This document shows, piece by piece, positions 48,363 to 59,346 of a stretch of DNA of 64,000 bases. A program made the translations under genes and the position numbers. Origin of the DNA: Mastigamoeba balamuthi (taxonomy: Eukaryota; Evosea; Mastigamoebida; Mastigamoebidae). The first letter of the stretch is position 1; every line of letters begins with the position of its first letter. Below the pieces are notes generated by a model. That model was not told the origin of the DNA. It did no database searches and worked only from the letters and a program-made list of their open reading frames with translations. The stretch lies in the NCBI GenBank assembly GCA_902651635.1, contig CACRSC010001917.1, positions 387,814-451,813 on the forward strand, given 5' to 3'.

Positions 48363-48776
48363 CTTCGCTTTTCGGCTGGGGGGGGCCCGCTGCCGCTGCT
48401 GCTCGGGTGGGAGGGGCTGCGCGCGGCCGGAGAGAGGGCGCTTTTAGTATCTGGAGAAAAATATCCCATGAGGATATCTCGAGAATATCCAGGCCACACG
48501 CCGACCAACGACCATCGCCCGGATAGGTAAATCCGAATTTTAGGAACGGGATTTAGTGAATGTGTAGGGCATGTCCAATCAGAACTGTCGTACGACAGAT
48601 GAGGAAGCAGTCAAGCACTGGGACAGCATTCGGAACCTGGCCTGCTGCGGATACTATGCCCCCGATCCGAGCAACCCGGGCCAACGCACAGGCAGAACCG
48701 CTTCAGCTACCGGGAAGATATTGGAGCCCAGAGGGAATCGCGGCAGTCCTAGTGTTCTATTTTTGGCCAGGCCGAC
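48363..48776. promoter_or_regulatory. Divergent intergenic region WDR7 / F-box gene
   Basis: About 410 bases between divergent starts. AT-rich part 48440-48560 with AATATCC, GATATCTC and AATATCC words close together. Presumed bidirectional promoter. Confidence 0.4.
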
Positions 48777-49145
48777 ATGCGCAGGGCAGGCCCTCTGGCC
48801 CGCGACCCCTTCGCCGCCGCAGCCCGCACCTCCTCGGCCCCCACGCGGCAGCGCAGCGCCCCCCTGACGCTCGCCGCCTCCACCTCGTCCACCCGCGCCG
48901 CCGAGCGCGCCGTGGGGTCCGCCAGCCCGCGCCAGCGTCCCGCGGCAGCCGCAGCGCCCCCGCAGGCGACCACGCGGCCCCCGGCCCCCGGCTCCGGCAT
49001 CCCGCGCCCCTCCGGCGCCCTGACGCTCTCCCGCGACCAGCAGGACGGCAGCCAGCGAGAGGCGTCGCCCCGGACGCGCAGAGAGCCCGGCCAGCCAGCG
49101 GCCCCCGAGCAGTCCAAGAGCGGCCAGCGAGGCGGGGCTGGCAGG

Positions 49146-49176
<31 letters not shown>

Positions 49177-50967
49177 CGCTTGGCGAGGCCTCGAGGGGCC
49201 GTGGTCGCGGTGTCGCTGCGGGGAGCGAGCAGGGGCAGAAGGGGGCCGCCACTCGGTCGACGCGCGGTGCCGGAAGGGCAGCGCAGGCAGCGACGAGGAG
49301 AGCGAGCCCGGGCGAGCCCAGGGCGGGCAGGGGGAGCGGCGGAGAGGCCGGGGAGCAGGAGGAGGCGTCGGCGGGGCCTCTGTTCGACGGGCTGCCCAAG
49401 GAGGTCTGGTCGCGGGTGTTCGCGTTTGTCCCGCAGCTGGGGGCGCTGTGCAGAGTGTGCCGCGCGTGGAACGAGACCATCCAGTCCCCCGCCTGCGACC
49501 GCGCCTGGCAGGCGATGTACGGGCGCAGGTGGCCGGGAGCCGTGCCGAAGCACGTGACGACGTGGAGGGCTGCCGCGTACGACAGGGAGATGGCCGAGCG
49601 CAGGAAGAAGGCACGCAAGCGAGAGTGCCGTCCTGCCCTCCGTCCTCTCAGTCTGCGAGCAGGTGGATGCAGAGCTCAAGAGAGTCGCTGTAGCAGCGCG
49701 CGGGAACCCCGTGGTGAACCTGACCAAGGCGCTCAGGATCCTGTGCCTGGACTGGTCTGTGGCAGTCCGGGTCAACGGGGTGCCTCTCCACACCGAGACT
49801 CGGTTCGTTTGCAACTCCTGCTGGGCAATGGCTTCTGACCAGTAGCTCCCCCACAGAGACTGCCGCAGTCTGGCTCAGGTTATGTGCACTATCTCCGTCG
49901 ATGCACAGTCGTCGTTGGTCTTGGGTGAGATGGTGGAGGTAGAGTTCTTCGCGAGGAGCCGGCACTACTACCCGTGCAACGAGTACCGCATCGCGTCCTT
50001 CAGGATGGGCAAGAACAACGAGCCCTGGCACTGGCCTGTGGGACAGAGGACTGATCTGTCCCGAGCGGCCGAGCTCTTCAGGGACGACAACATCTCCGTC
50101 CGCGAAAGCTTGTGCGAGGCATCGGGGTCGCAGGTCCTCGTGGGGTCGTTTACGAGCGGGGAGATTGCATTCGTGGCGTCCACGGTGCGGACTGAGGCCG
50201 TGGTGCGGTCGATTGTTGACAGGTCTGCTCGTCGGGGACTGTCCTGCTCAGTTTCTGAAAGGGCATCCTGTCTGCAGGAAAGCGTTCTGTCGGCCTCAGC
50301 ACCAGCCGGTATTCGACGATCTGGATTCAACATACGGGCTTCACGGCTTCACCGGTACATGGCCACTACCCATAGATCTCACATGGATGTTCGCAGTGCA
50401 CGTGGCGTTCAGAACACTGGACAAAGTGCTTTGGGAGCACACTTACTTCGACGTGAGCACCAAATGCTTGGAGGACGACATGGTACCCCCACGCCTTAAC
50501 GCTCCGACTGACCGCTCTCAGGCCAAGTTCGAACTACTCAAGAGGCAAGGGCACCCAACAGAGATGATTGCAGCTCCTCCAGACATAGTCTGGAAGTCGA
50601 TGGCCTTTACGAGCACGATCCGCAACGTCCTGATTGCCGATGTCACGATGATAGACGAGCACGGAGAGTCTCTTCTTGCCGCAACTCGCGCCGCGTGCTT
50701 CGTCCCAGTATGACCTCACAGCTCATGCAAGTACACACTGATGTCCACTGCAGGAGACGAGCGCCCATGTTGCCTACGACGAGCTCGAGGGGCAGAACCT
50801 CGAGTGCCAGATCCACAACATCAGCGGGAGGGGCGGAGTGCTAGGCGTCGTACTGACCTCTACCGAAGGCTCTGGCCACAGCGAGTGCGCCATCCTGCAC
50901 CTGTGGGTCGGTGTCGCCCTCAAGGACCTCAACGCGTGGTTCAGCACCCGCTACACTTCCGGGTAAA
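48777..50967 (+). CDS. F-box protein with Ala/Arg-rich N-terminus and unknown C-terminal domain
   Basis: Exon 1 48777-49610: 200 low-complexity residues (including an Ala run coded by a CTG/GCT repeat at 49147-49174), then an F-box at about 203-250 (LFDGLPKEVWSRVFAFVPQLGALCRVCRAW...). Exon 2 from about 49658 (VDAELKRVAVAARGN, LTKALRILCLDW) is joined through an intron whose only in-phase donor is GC (AAG|GCACGC). Later exons (from about 49880, 50277 and 50755) give a long unrecognised domain: VEVEFFARSRHYYPCNEYRIASFRMG, PVFDDLDSTYGLHGF, IAFTSTIRNVLIADVTMIDEHG-type strands and a C-terminus AYDELEGQNLECQIHNISGRGG...AWFSTRYTSG. Likely an SCF substrate receptor; ligand unknown. Confidence 0.68.
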
Positions 50968-51158
50968 CCCAGTTTGACTCTATTTGCATCGTTTTCCTTT
51001 CTCTGTGGGTGGCCAGTCTTGTTCCCCTTGCCACGTGACGGTAAACTATACTACGATTGATGCGCTCCACTCCAGCCGGCTCGCTCAAAGCGGCCCAGCA
51101 GCTGCACGAATCAATCTGCTCTCCGTCTGTGTGCATCAGTGCATGCTGTCGAACCTGC

Positions 51159-53934
51159 TCATGACCCTTGCGAACCCCATGCTCGTGTCGATCCACCTCG
51201 TCTCCAGCTACAGTGGCGCGTTAGAGGAACGCTGAGCCGCGGCGGAGCGGATGTCACCTGGTAGGGAGCGCCCTGAGAGAGAGCCGAGACTACCTCCACA
51301 GTCCTGTGGTAGATGAGGCACTCGGACCCGCGGAACTCCACAACAGCCCCGAATGCCAGGTCTCTGTTGCGGTTGGGCGGGGGCTTCACCGCCCCCAGCA
51401 GCCTCGACATGATGGGGTTGTCCAGCACACTGGCCCCGGCCACTCAGCTGAGCACATCGAGAGAATATGGAGGCCGGCGGGGGAGGGACACGTACTCGCC
51501 GAGGCCCTCGCAGTGCACAGACGCGACAAACGCGATGCGTGACGACGACGCGTACGCGGTCACCGCGTCGATATCGTCAGCTGTCTCCAGCTCCAGCACG
51601 AACGCATTGGGCCTGTGCTCCATCGTGGCCCTGCGGAGCACTTCGCTCTGCGGGTGCGGCGTGCGTTGAGCACAGCGGAGGGAAGGAGAGAGAACAAGAA
51701 AGGAGAGAGGTGAGAGGTGAGAGTACAATGGGCGCTGCCTCCTGGCTGACGGCGACCGCGTTTCCGGCGGAGCGGTGCAGGGCGGTCCCCAACGGCGTGT
51801 GCCCGTAGCCTCCCGAGATCCTCCACCCGTTGTCCACGATCACCGTCCGCAAGTTCAGCAGCGTGCTCAGCAGCCTCGCCACCTGCGCGGGGACAGGAGG
51901 GGGGAAGGCGAGAGACGCACCGCGTATCAATCGATTATCCTGTTCCCGCTGCGCGTGGCAATCGTGCGCACGTCTCGGAGGAAGCCGGCCTTGGCCTCGG
52001 TGCAGGCTCCGGTGACGAGTACGGAGCAGGACTCGGGTGGCAGCGAGCGGGTGATGACGTCGAAGATGAGCTCGCTGGCGCCCCAGACGTGCTGGCCCAC
52101 CGCGAATCTCACCTCGCGGGCGTTGGGCGACCCCGGGAACCGCACGACGCGGGCCCTGCAGAGCGACCCGGCGACGGCGGCGTCGCCGCAGCACGCCAGG
52201 GGCGCCGCGTGGCCCAGGCGGTCGGCCACGCGGGCGACGGTGTCGACGCTGCAGCGGTCAAAGTGGAAGCTCGACTCGCGGCCGTCCTCGTAGGCGACGC
52301 GGGGCGCCTGGCCCACGCACACGTGCACCGCCGTGGCCGGGGGGGCCCCGCTGGCCGCGTCCGCCTGGACCTGGGCCAGGAGAGCCCCTGTACGCGTGGC
52401 AGCCTCGTCATCGATATTTTTGGAATTATCCCAAGATTTCCCAACCCCCGGATACCGGCCCCCGAGATGGAACTGGAATGCCGGGGGAATCTTGCGGGGG
52501 AAGATTGGCCAATCTTGCGGGATTTTTCCCGGAAAGATAAAGATATTGCGGTTACCTGCGAGGTTCGGGGGCAGGACTGCCGTGATGGCGTCGACCGAGT
52601 CGCGCGTGGTGCGGATGCCCCAGTTGGTGCGGTTGGCGCGCGGGAGGAGGCCGTCCACGGCGTACAGCGGCCGCGGGTGGCGCTGGTCCACGGTCATCTC
52701 GAGCGTCACGCCCAGCAGGTGCCGCGGGCACCTCTCGACGGGGAACATCACCCCCGCCGCGCCATCGCCCACAGGGTTCGCCTAGGATTCCAGAACGATA
52801 TCACCTAGGGTGAGATTCTTTTCCCCTTTGGGAATCTCGATTCCCAAAAATCCTGGAAATATCCGGGGCGGGAGATTATCAAGTGATTTTGGCCGCCGGG
52901 CGCACCTGCGCTGCGATCGGGTTCTGCATCGTGAAAAACGACGTGCTGCGGTTGATCGTCGGTGCGCCCGCCGCGAGCCCCCCGAGCGGCGACGGCGGCG
53001 GGCTCTCGAGCGCCCCCAGCGAGGGCGACCGGACGCCCAGCGCCCCTGCGGCCTGGAACGCGTCGACAAACGCCCTCGTCGTCGACGCCGTCGCCGGCGC
53101 CGAGTGCACGGCGCTCCTCGTCGTGGCGCAGGCGCGGGCGCAGGCGGCCAGCCCGGGCAGGCTCCTCCCCGGCGACCCCACGACGATCAGCTGCGCCTCT
53201 GGCGACGAGAACAGCGACTCGTCCGCCTCCATCGCCGCCGCCCTGCCGCCCCCGTACTGCCGCTGCTGCTGCGTCTGCTGCTGCTGCTGCTGCGGCCCGG
53301 GCTGCTGGGAGGCGGCGTCGGGCCTGGCGACGCCGGCGGCGTCGACGACGACGCCCGGGGCGCAGCGGGCGGCGGACTCGGCGGCGGCGGCGCAGGCGGG
53401 GGTGGCCCGGGGGCCCCACATGGCGCGGACGAGCGCCGGGAGCTGCTCGGCGGTGAGCCCGCGGGGCGCGAGGCGCACGACGGCGGCCACGCGGAGGCTG
53501 TCGGCGCCCGGGTCGCAGGCCTCGCGGGCCCCGCGGGCCACGAGGGCGCCCGAGGGCGCGTAGGCGACGCCGTCGATCTCGGCGAGCTCCTGCGGGGGCA
53601 GCCGCAGCCGCTGGCCGTGCGCCGCGCGGTAGACCGCGTTGAGCTCGGGCACGCGCAGGCCGTAGGGGAACGCCCGCAGGATCGCCCGGACGCGGTCGCG
53701 GCGCTCGGCCTCGAGCTGGTCCGGCGGCGGCGGCGGCGCCGAGGCCACGGCGCTCGAGGCCGCCGTCTCGTACGCGCCCTCGCCGCGCCGCACCACCTTG
53801 AGCCGCCCCGCGCCCTCGGCCCCTCCCGAGGGCCCCGCGCGCGGGTGCGGGGGAGCAGCGGCGCCCTGCGTATCCAGCGCGGCTGCGGCGGAGGTGTGGG
53901 CGGCGGGCGGATCGCTGCGCACCAGCGAATCCAA
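51159..53934 (-). CDS. SpoIIIAA/Ycf45-like P-loop fold protein with degenerate Walker motifs and N-terminal helical domains
   Basis: Exons 52906-53934, 52556-52781, 51972-52387, then from 51882 downward; the first three junctions are phase-consistent, the last two and the stop (51159) are tentative. N-terminal 343 aa: low complexity, two helix-turn-helix-like segments (VRAILRAFPYGLRVPELNAVY; VAAVVRLAPRGLTAEQLPALV), poly-Gln. C-terminal part follows the SpoIIIAA/Ycf45 ATPase order: REVRFAVGQHVWGASELIFDVI (family LTIRVGRAVxGAADLIRDI), VLVTGACTEAKAGFLRDVARLLS where the family has a GPPGVGKTT P-loop, RTVIVDNG, HRPNAFVLELETADDIDA (family Walker B VIVIDE), IAFVASVH (family LIATAHG), SVLDNPIMSRLLGAV (family LIKNPTLSDLVGGI). 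Function unknown; the ATPase is probably dead. Confidence 0.6.
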
Positions 53935-54379
53935 CGTGGGGGGCGGCGGTGGGTCGGTGGGTGCGCGCGTTTGAGCGCTCGGGTGGGGGGGGGCAGGGGC
54001 TTGGTTCTCGGGTTCCCTCGGGCGCCCCGCGCGGCTCTCGGTGTTGGGGGGGCGGGCCTCTCTCTCTCTGTCACTTCACCGATGGTGCCGTGACGTCGCC
54101 CTCCCACTTCTTTGGCCGGTGTGTATCTTTCCGCCGCCGCGATCGCTGACAGTATTCGTCGGCGTCGGGCCGAGATTCGCGCGCGCGATGGGTTTTCTCT
54201 CTGTTCGCGCTGCGCTGCGACGGGTGTTCGCTGGCAGTGCGCACGAAATAAAAAGCAGCACCGGCGGGGCCCGCCGGACCGCGGATAGCGCGGAGCGGGG
54301 GTTGTGTCTTCGTGGCTCGCCAAGAAAACAATAGTTTCAATTGATGGCAAATTAAACTTCTTCGGACGAGAGGGGGGGT

Positions 54380-54637
54380 TCAGCCGGGAGGCTTGCTCAG
54401 GTCGCCTGAGGAGTTTGACGGGCTGCCCAGGTGGGAGAGGAGCTCCGAGTCCTGGCCCTGGGCGTTGGATATGATGGCGGTGAGCGTCTCCTTCTGCCGC
54501 TTGATGTAGTCCTGCGCCTGCTCCAGAGGCGATCCGCCTGCGTTCCTCGCCTTGCTGCCCATCGCCCACGACACGCCCCTCGACAGAGCGCCGATGGCCA
54601 CGATCGTCCACGACAGGACTGCGAGCGAGTCAGACAT
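54380..54637 (-). CDS. Small membrane protein (85 aa), unknown
   Basis: Intronless. MSDSLAVLSWTIVAIGALSRGVSWAMG gives one hydrophobic N-terminal segment, followed by a polar tail (LEQAQDYIKRQKETLTAIISNAQ, SSGDLSKPPG). The start lies inside the last codons of the upstream same-strand gene (54630-56544) by eight bases, which suggests either a shared transcript or an error in one of the two ends. Not recognised. Confidence 0.5.
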   Translation of the reverse strand: MSDSLAVLSWTIVAIGALSRGVSWAMGSKARNAGGSPLEQAQDYIKRQKETLTAIISNAQGQDSELLSHLGSPSNSSGDLSKPPG

Positions 54638-56544
54638 GAGCACTTGCAGGCGAGGGCGAGGAGTGATTACTGGAGAGGAGGCATGTCAGCAGCATGGGCA
54701 TGACAATGTGAAGGAAGATGTTCCTGTCCGCCTTCACAAGCTCCCTCAGCTTCTCCTCCAGCCTCCTGATCTGTGGCCGAGGGTCGCTGAGCTCGTGGCG
54801 AGGCGCGGGGGCGCGGGCGTGTTACCTTGGCGGTCTGCGAGTGCGCGAGAGTGACGGCCTCCCTGAGGTTCTCGTTGGCCTCGCCGAGCTCTCGCACGAG
54901 CCGGTTGTACTGCATCTCCGCCGTCTCGAGCATGCTCTCGTGGTGCTTGGACCTCTCGAGAGCCTCGTCCTTGAGTATCCAGTAGTCGCGCTCGAGCTCG
55001 ACGTACTGCGACTGCAGCCGCGTCCAGTCCTCGGCCTGCTTCTCCGTCTGGGCCTTGAGGCCCTGCACCTCGGCCTCGAGCAACTGGCGCTCGTGCTTCT
55101 CGCGCTCTATCAGCGCAATCCACTCGCCGTACTCGAGCTTGAGGTCCGCGTCCTCGTCCTCGCCCTCCTCCTCCTCCGACGTCTCGACCTCGAGCTTCAC
55201 CTCCTTCTTCCTCGCGCCCCCCGCCTTGCTCCGCACCCCGAGGAACGCCAGCAGGTTCTCTCCGTGCCCCACGCCCAGCACCTCCTGTGGCGGGTGAGAG
55301 GGGGCTGGCCCGCAAGGTGCGTACCCAGGCGGCGGTGCACTTCTCGCCGAGCTCCTCGGTCGCCTGGTTGGGCGTGTCCTGCGGCAGCTTGTCGGCGAGG
55401 CCCGCGGCCGCGGCCGCCTGCTTGGCCCACTCGACGCTCGCCCGCAGCTCCAGGACCGTCTCGGGGCGCAGCTTCCCCGCCTCTCCGGCTGCTGCCGCTG
55501 CCCTGCCCTGCTGCTCGTTCGCGTGCCGCTCGAACCTCTGCGGCGGCGCACGGCCTGAGACGGCGGTGGGGGGGCGGGCGGGGGCGCGAGCGCGCGAGAG
55601 AGTGTAACAAACGTACAGCGATCGCCGCTGACGTGGCGCTGTCGAAGAGCCCCGGCGAGAACGCGCCGTGCCGCAGGAAATTGAGCAGCAGCAGCGACCT
55701 CTGCACCGACGCCACGAGCTCGCGCACCGCCTCGTCCACGTCGGCCCCGTGCTGCTGCTGCTGCTGCTGCTGCTGCTGGGCGGACTGGGCGCCCCCCGCC
55801 CCCGCGTGGTAGCGCAGCCAGAAGACCTCTGTCATGGCGGCGATGGCCCGCGGGTCCGCGCTCTCGCCGCACGAGAGCCTGCGCAGGGCGCTGGCCCGCT
55901 CGATGACGGCCCGCTCGCGCTCGTAGTCGCCGCTGGCGACGGGCAGCAGCGAGAGCCCCGCGCCGGCCGCGGCCGCTGCGGTCAGGACGAGCACGTAGCC
56001 GTGGCGCGTAGGCCGCGCCTCGAGCACCGACGCGGGGCTGCCCGTCTTGGGCGGCGCCCCGCACGGGTGGCCCTCGGGCAGCCGCGCCACGCAGGCCACG
56101 GCGGGCGGCGCGGGCGCCGCGGGGCCCGAGGGCCCTGCGCGGGCCGGCGGGAACGCGGCGCAGGCGGCGGCAGAGGCAGCGGCGGGCGAGCAGCAGGGCG
56201 CCGCGTCGGGGACGAGGACGGCGCGCGGGAGGCGGCGCTCGAAGAGCCACTCCTCGACGCACGCGACGCGGAAGCCGTGCAGCTCGACGCGGTCGATCAG
56301 GATGTCCGCCTGGCCCTCGGCCGCGCACTTGCGGCAGCGCTCTGCGCGGGGGGCCCCGTGCGGGTGAGGAGGCGAGTTCGAGAAAGTGTGCAGCAGAGAG
56401 AAGGGGAAGAGGGTCCCCTCTTTGATGGGGCACCCACGGGTGGGCGGGAGAAGGCGAGGCAGAGAGGGCACCGATCTCGGGGGAGGCGAAGACGTTGGCG
56501 AGGGACTGCTGGAGCCACAGCTGGCTCGTGGAGAGGGAGAGCAT
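54630..56544 (-). CDS. Coiled-coil protein with N-terminal Cys-containing domain and C-terminal hydrophobic segment, unknown
   Basis: Five exons: 56472-56544, 55617-56341, 55325-55537, 54826-55284, 54630-54770 (536 aa); phases agree. Seen: Ser/Leu-rich start, a domain with ERCRKCAAEGQADILIDRVELHGFRVACVEEWLFERRLP (about 25-65), Ala/Pro-rich parts, a nine-Gln run (coded at 55751-55778), helices (AFSPGLFDSATSAAIA), an acidic block (EVETSEEEEGEDEDADL) and a strong coiled coil about 400-490 (LEAEVQGLKAQTEKQAEDWTRLQSQYVELERDYW...). The tail has KLRELVKADRNIFLHIVMPMLLTCLL, a possible membrane segment. No family recognised. Confidence 0.65.
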
Positions 56545-56934
56545 GGCAGCCAGCCCAGGCACACACGGCGGAGGGAGATATCTTGAGTTGTCGCAGATAA
56601 GCTCGATATTTCGCCCCTTTTTCTCGAAACGTTGGAATTCTCGTGCTGGAGTCACCCAAGAAAGCAGAAGGAGGAACAGCCGGTCTTCTGTGTTCTTCAG
56701 TGTGGGCCAGACAACTGAAATCGATTCCGGTATTGGAGATGCGGCGAAAATGATCTGAAAAGCGACCTTTTGAGCATCCAACCGCCAGTTGTTTGTGGGA
56801 TTTTTGCGGTGTTTCGCTTGGAGAAAACAAAACACCGGACCAGCGCAGCACAAAAAAAACTCGCGCTCATGCCGATCACGCACAACTGAATCCAACTGCA
56901 AACGGTTTGATGTAATCGGAAAATTGACTCGGCA

Positions 56935-59249
56935 TTAGAAGGCAGACACCAGGTACTTCCGCCTCGCGAAAACCGCATCCTCCCCGTGCTGCGCAACCAG
57001 CTCAGTGTACACCAGGTTGCCGGGCCCGTCCCGCATGACGTCGTCCTCGTGCTCCGTCCACAGGTGCAGGCCCTTGGGCACATCCCCGGTGCGGGCGAAC
57101 TCCTCCAGGAGAGCGAGCGCTCGCTCCATCGAGCCGTTGGCCGCGTCGATTGCTCGCACGACGGGCTCGAGCGGTATCTCGTACTTGCTCGCCGTCTCGG
57201 TGGCGAACGCCCTAAGCGCCCTGACAAGCCTCTGCTTCTCCCTCTGCTCCGACGGCGTCTTCTCCGTGGCCGCCTCCAGCGGCGGCGGCGACGACGTGCT
57301 GAGGGGAACCGCGAGGGCGACGGGGCTGAAGGGCGACGGCACCTGCGCGCGCTCAGCTGCGGCCGTCGCGAAGCTGTCCGCGAGGCCCGGGGCAGCAGGG
57401 ACCGTGGGCCGCGGCGCCAAGGGCGAGTCCGCTGCCTCGACGGCGGCTACCCGGGGCCTGTGCCTCTTCTGCCGCTCCGGGGCCGGCGACTTTGCCGACA
57501 CGAGTCCCAGCTCCTTGAAGCGCGGCAGCAGCACGCGGTTGAAGTGGTTGCGGATCGAGATGAGCGGGTGGCCCGTGATGTTCTCGTGGAAGATGCGCTG
57601 GAACACGCGCCCCGTCGGGTTGCGGCGCGCCTCGGGGTGGCTGCGGAACCAGTCGATGAGCCTCTGGTCCTGCTCGACGGTCCACCGCTTGCGCTTGTCC
57701 GGCTTCTCCTCCTCCCTCAGGTCGATCTCGAACGTGAAGTCCTCTGTGGGTATCACGAGCTGCCTGCGCCTCGCGTTGGGCTCCCAGTCGTCCGACGACT
57801 CGGTCTCCTCGCTGCTGCTGGCCACGCCCCTCTTCTCCCTCTCGGCCCTGCCTTTGCCAGCCTTTGCCGCCTGTGCGGCGCCTCGGCGCCTCCGCGGCTC
57901 CTCGCGCTCGGATTCGCTGCTCGGAGCAGAGGTTGCATCGCTGTCCTCGCCCTCGTCTGGCCCCGTCTTGTGCTTCTGTGCCGCTGCGTCGCGAGCGTTC
58001 GCGTCCGAAGTCGGGGCTGTCTTGCCGCTGTCCCTCTTCTCCTTCTCCTTCTCCTTCTCCTGCGCTGCCACTGCCGCTGCCGCTGCTGCGCCGTCCCTGT
58101 CGCTGCTGCCCTGCTTTGCGACCGCGTCGCGAGGCTGCGGGCTCGGGCGTGGCGACGCCTTGATCTTGCTGCTGCTGCCGCCCTCCTCGCCTTCCTTGCC
58201 CCGAGCCTGCGGCTTGACTGGGGTCCTTGGGCCCTTCTGCTTCTCCCCCTGTGCCGCCTCAGCGGGAGCAGCATCCGCGCCAGAGTCTCCCTCTTTGCCC
58301 GCCGCCCCGCCCTTGCTCTGGCGCTGCTCCGACGACGCCTCTGGCTTGCGCGGCATTCCCTTGTCCTTCGCCTCTGCACTCGGCGTCGCTGGCTTCGCTG
58401 CGTCTCTGTCGGTGCCCTTGGCCTCCGCGGGCTTGGCGGCCGCCTCGCCCTCTGGACGCCTACGCTGCCTCTTAGCCTCTGGCTCCGAGACGTCCGAGTC
58501 CCCGGCGTCGCCCTTGTGCGCTGGCGCTGCGGCGGACGACATGCGCTGCCTCTTGGCTGCCTGCGATCCAGCGGCTTCCTTGCCTTCCTTGCCGCCCAGC
58601 GTGTGCCGCCGCTTAGCCCCGGGCTCCTCAGCGTCCGTGTCGGTGGCCTCCGCGTGCTGGCGCTGCTGCTGCTGCGCGAGCTTCTTCTTGGAGTGGAGCA
58701 CGTATTCCTTCGTCTGGGGCATCGCGCGCGTCGCCACGGCGGTCTCGATCAGCATCGCCGAGTGGAACGACCTGTCCACGAGTCCGCCCATCACCTTCCT
58801 CTGCGCAGTCCTTCTGTCAGGCCCCACAGCAAGGCAGGGAGGAGTGGTAGGGCTGGAGGGAGCAGCGCACAGGCAGGACGGGTACGTCGGCACCATCAGG
58901 GCATATGGCGTAGCGCGCGCTCTCAACCTCCTCGACGATCTTGCCTCCGTGCTTCTGTAGCGGCGGCCACGTTGGATCGGAAAATTCATCTCGAAATTGA
59001 AAAAAGCCCGCGGACGGTGACAAGCGACGCGAGACGTGACGTGTCGTCGGACGGCGCGATGAAGAACGTCAGCGGGGAGCCGTCGGCCTCGATGAAGATC
59101 GGGCGCCCGACGACGGCGACCGAACGCGGCGCGTCGTGCGCCCCGCGCTTCTTCTGCAGCCTCCTGGGCTCAGCCGCCTCGTCCTGCGCGGGTATCAGCA
59201 CCTCGAACTCGTCGTGCTTCTTCTTGCGCCGCGCCACCACGGCCGTCAT
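56935..59249 (-). CDS. TERF2IP/RAP1: Telomere protein RAP1 (TERF2IP)
   Basis: Three exons: 59022-59249, 58886-58954, 56935-58800 (720 aa), phase 0 throughout. Domains in RAP1 order: BRCT about 48-130 (RPIFIEADGSPLTFFIAPSDDTSRLASL, KHGGKIVEEVESARYAICPD); long charged Lys/Glu/Ala linker with several NLS-like KRQR patches; Myb about 495-555 (KRKRWTVEQDQRLIDWFRSHPEARRN...IRNHFNRVLLPRFKELG); RCT domain at the C-terminus (VVRAIDAANGSMERALALLEEFARTGDVPKGLHLWTEHEDDVM...LVAQHGEDAVFARRKYL), whose RTGDxPKGLxLWTxxED core is diagnostic. In fungi and animals RAP1 is recruited to telomeres by DNA binding or via TRF2; which applies here is unknown. The linker is much longer than in animal RAP1. Confidence 0.93.
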
Positions 59250-59346
59250 GGTTTAATGGCGCGAAAGATAAGTGAATCTGGCCAGATTCCTCCCCCCGCG
59301 GCGGATATTTGCCTCGCCCTCCCGAGTGCGCAGTGTTCAGTGTCTG

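Noticed and set aside
51972-52387. NYN/LOTUS (MARF1-like) nuclease assignment
   Set aside because: The N-terminal helix-turn-helix-like segments suggested it, but the NYN acidic residues are absent and the segment order fits SpoIIIAA/Ycf45 better.
56986-59256. 756-aa and 651-aa plus-strand open frames
   Set aside because: Antisense of RAP1, whose BRCT, Myb and RCT domains are clear on the minus strand.
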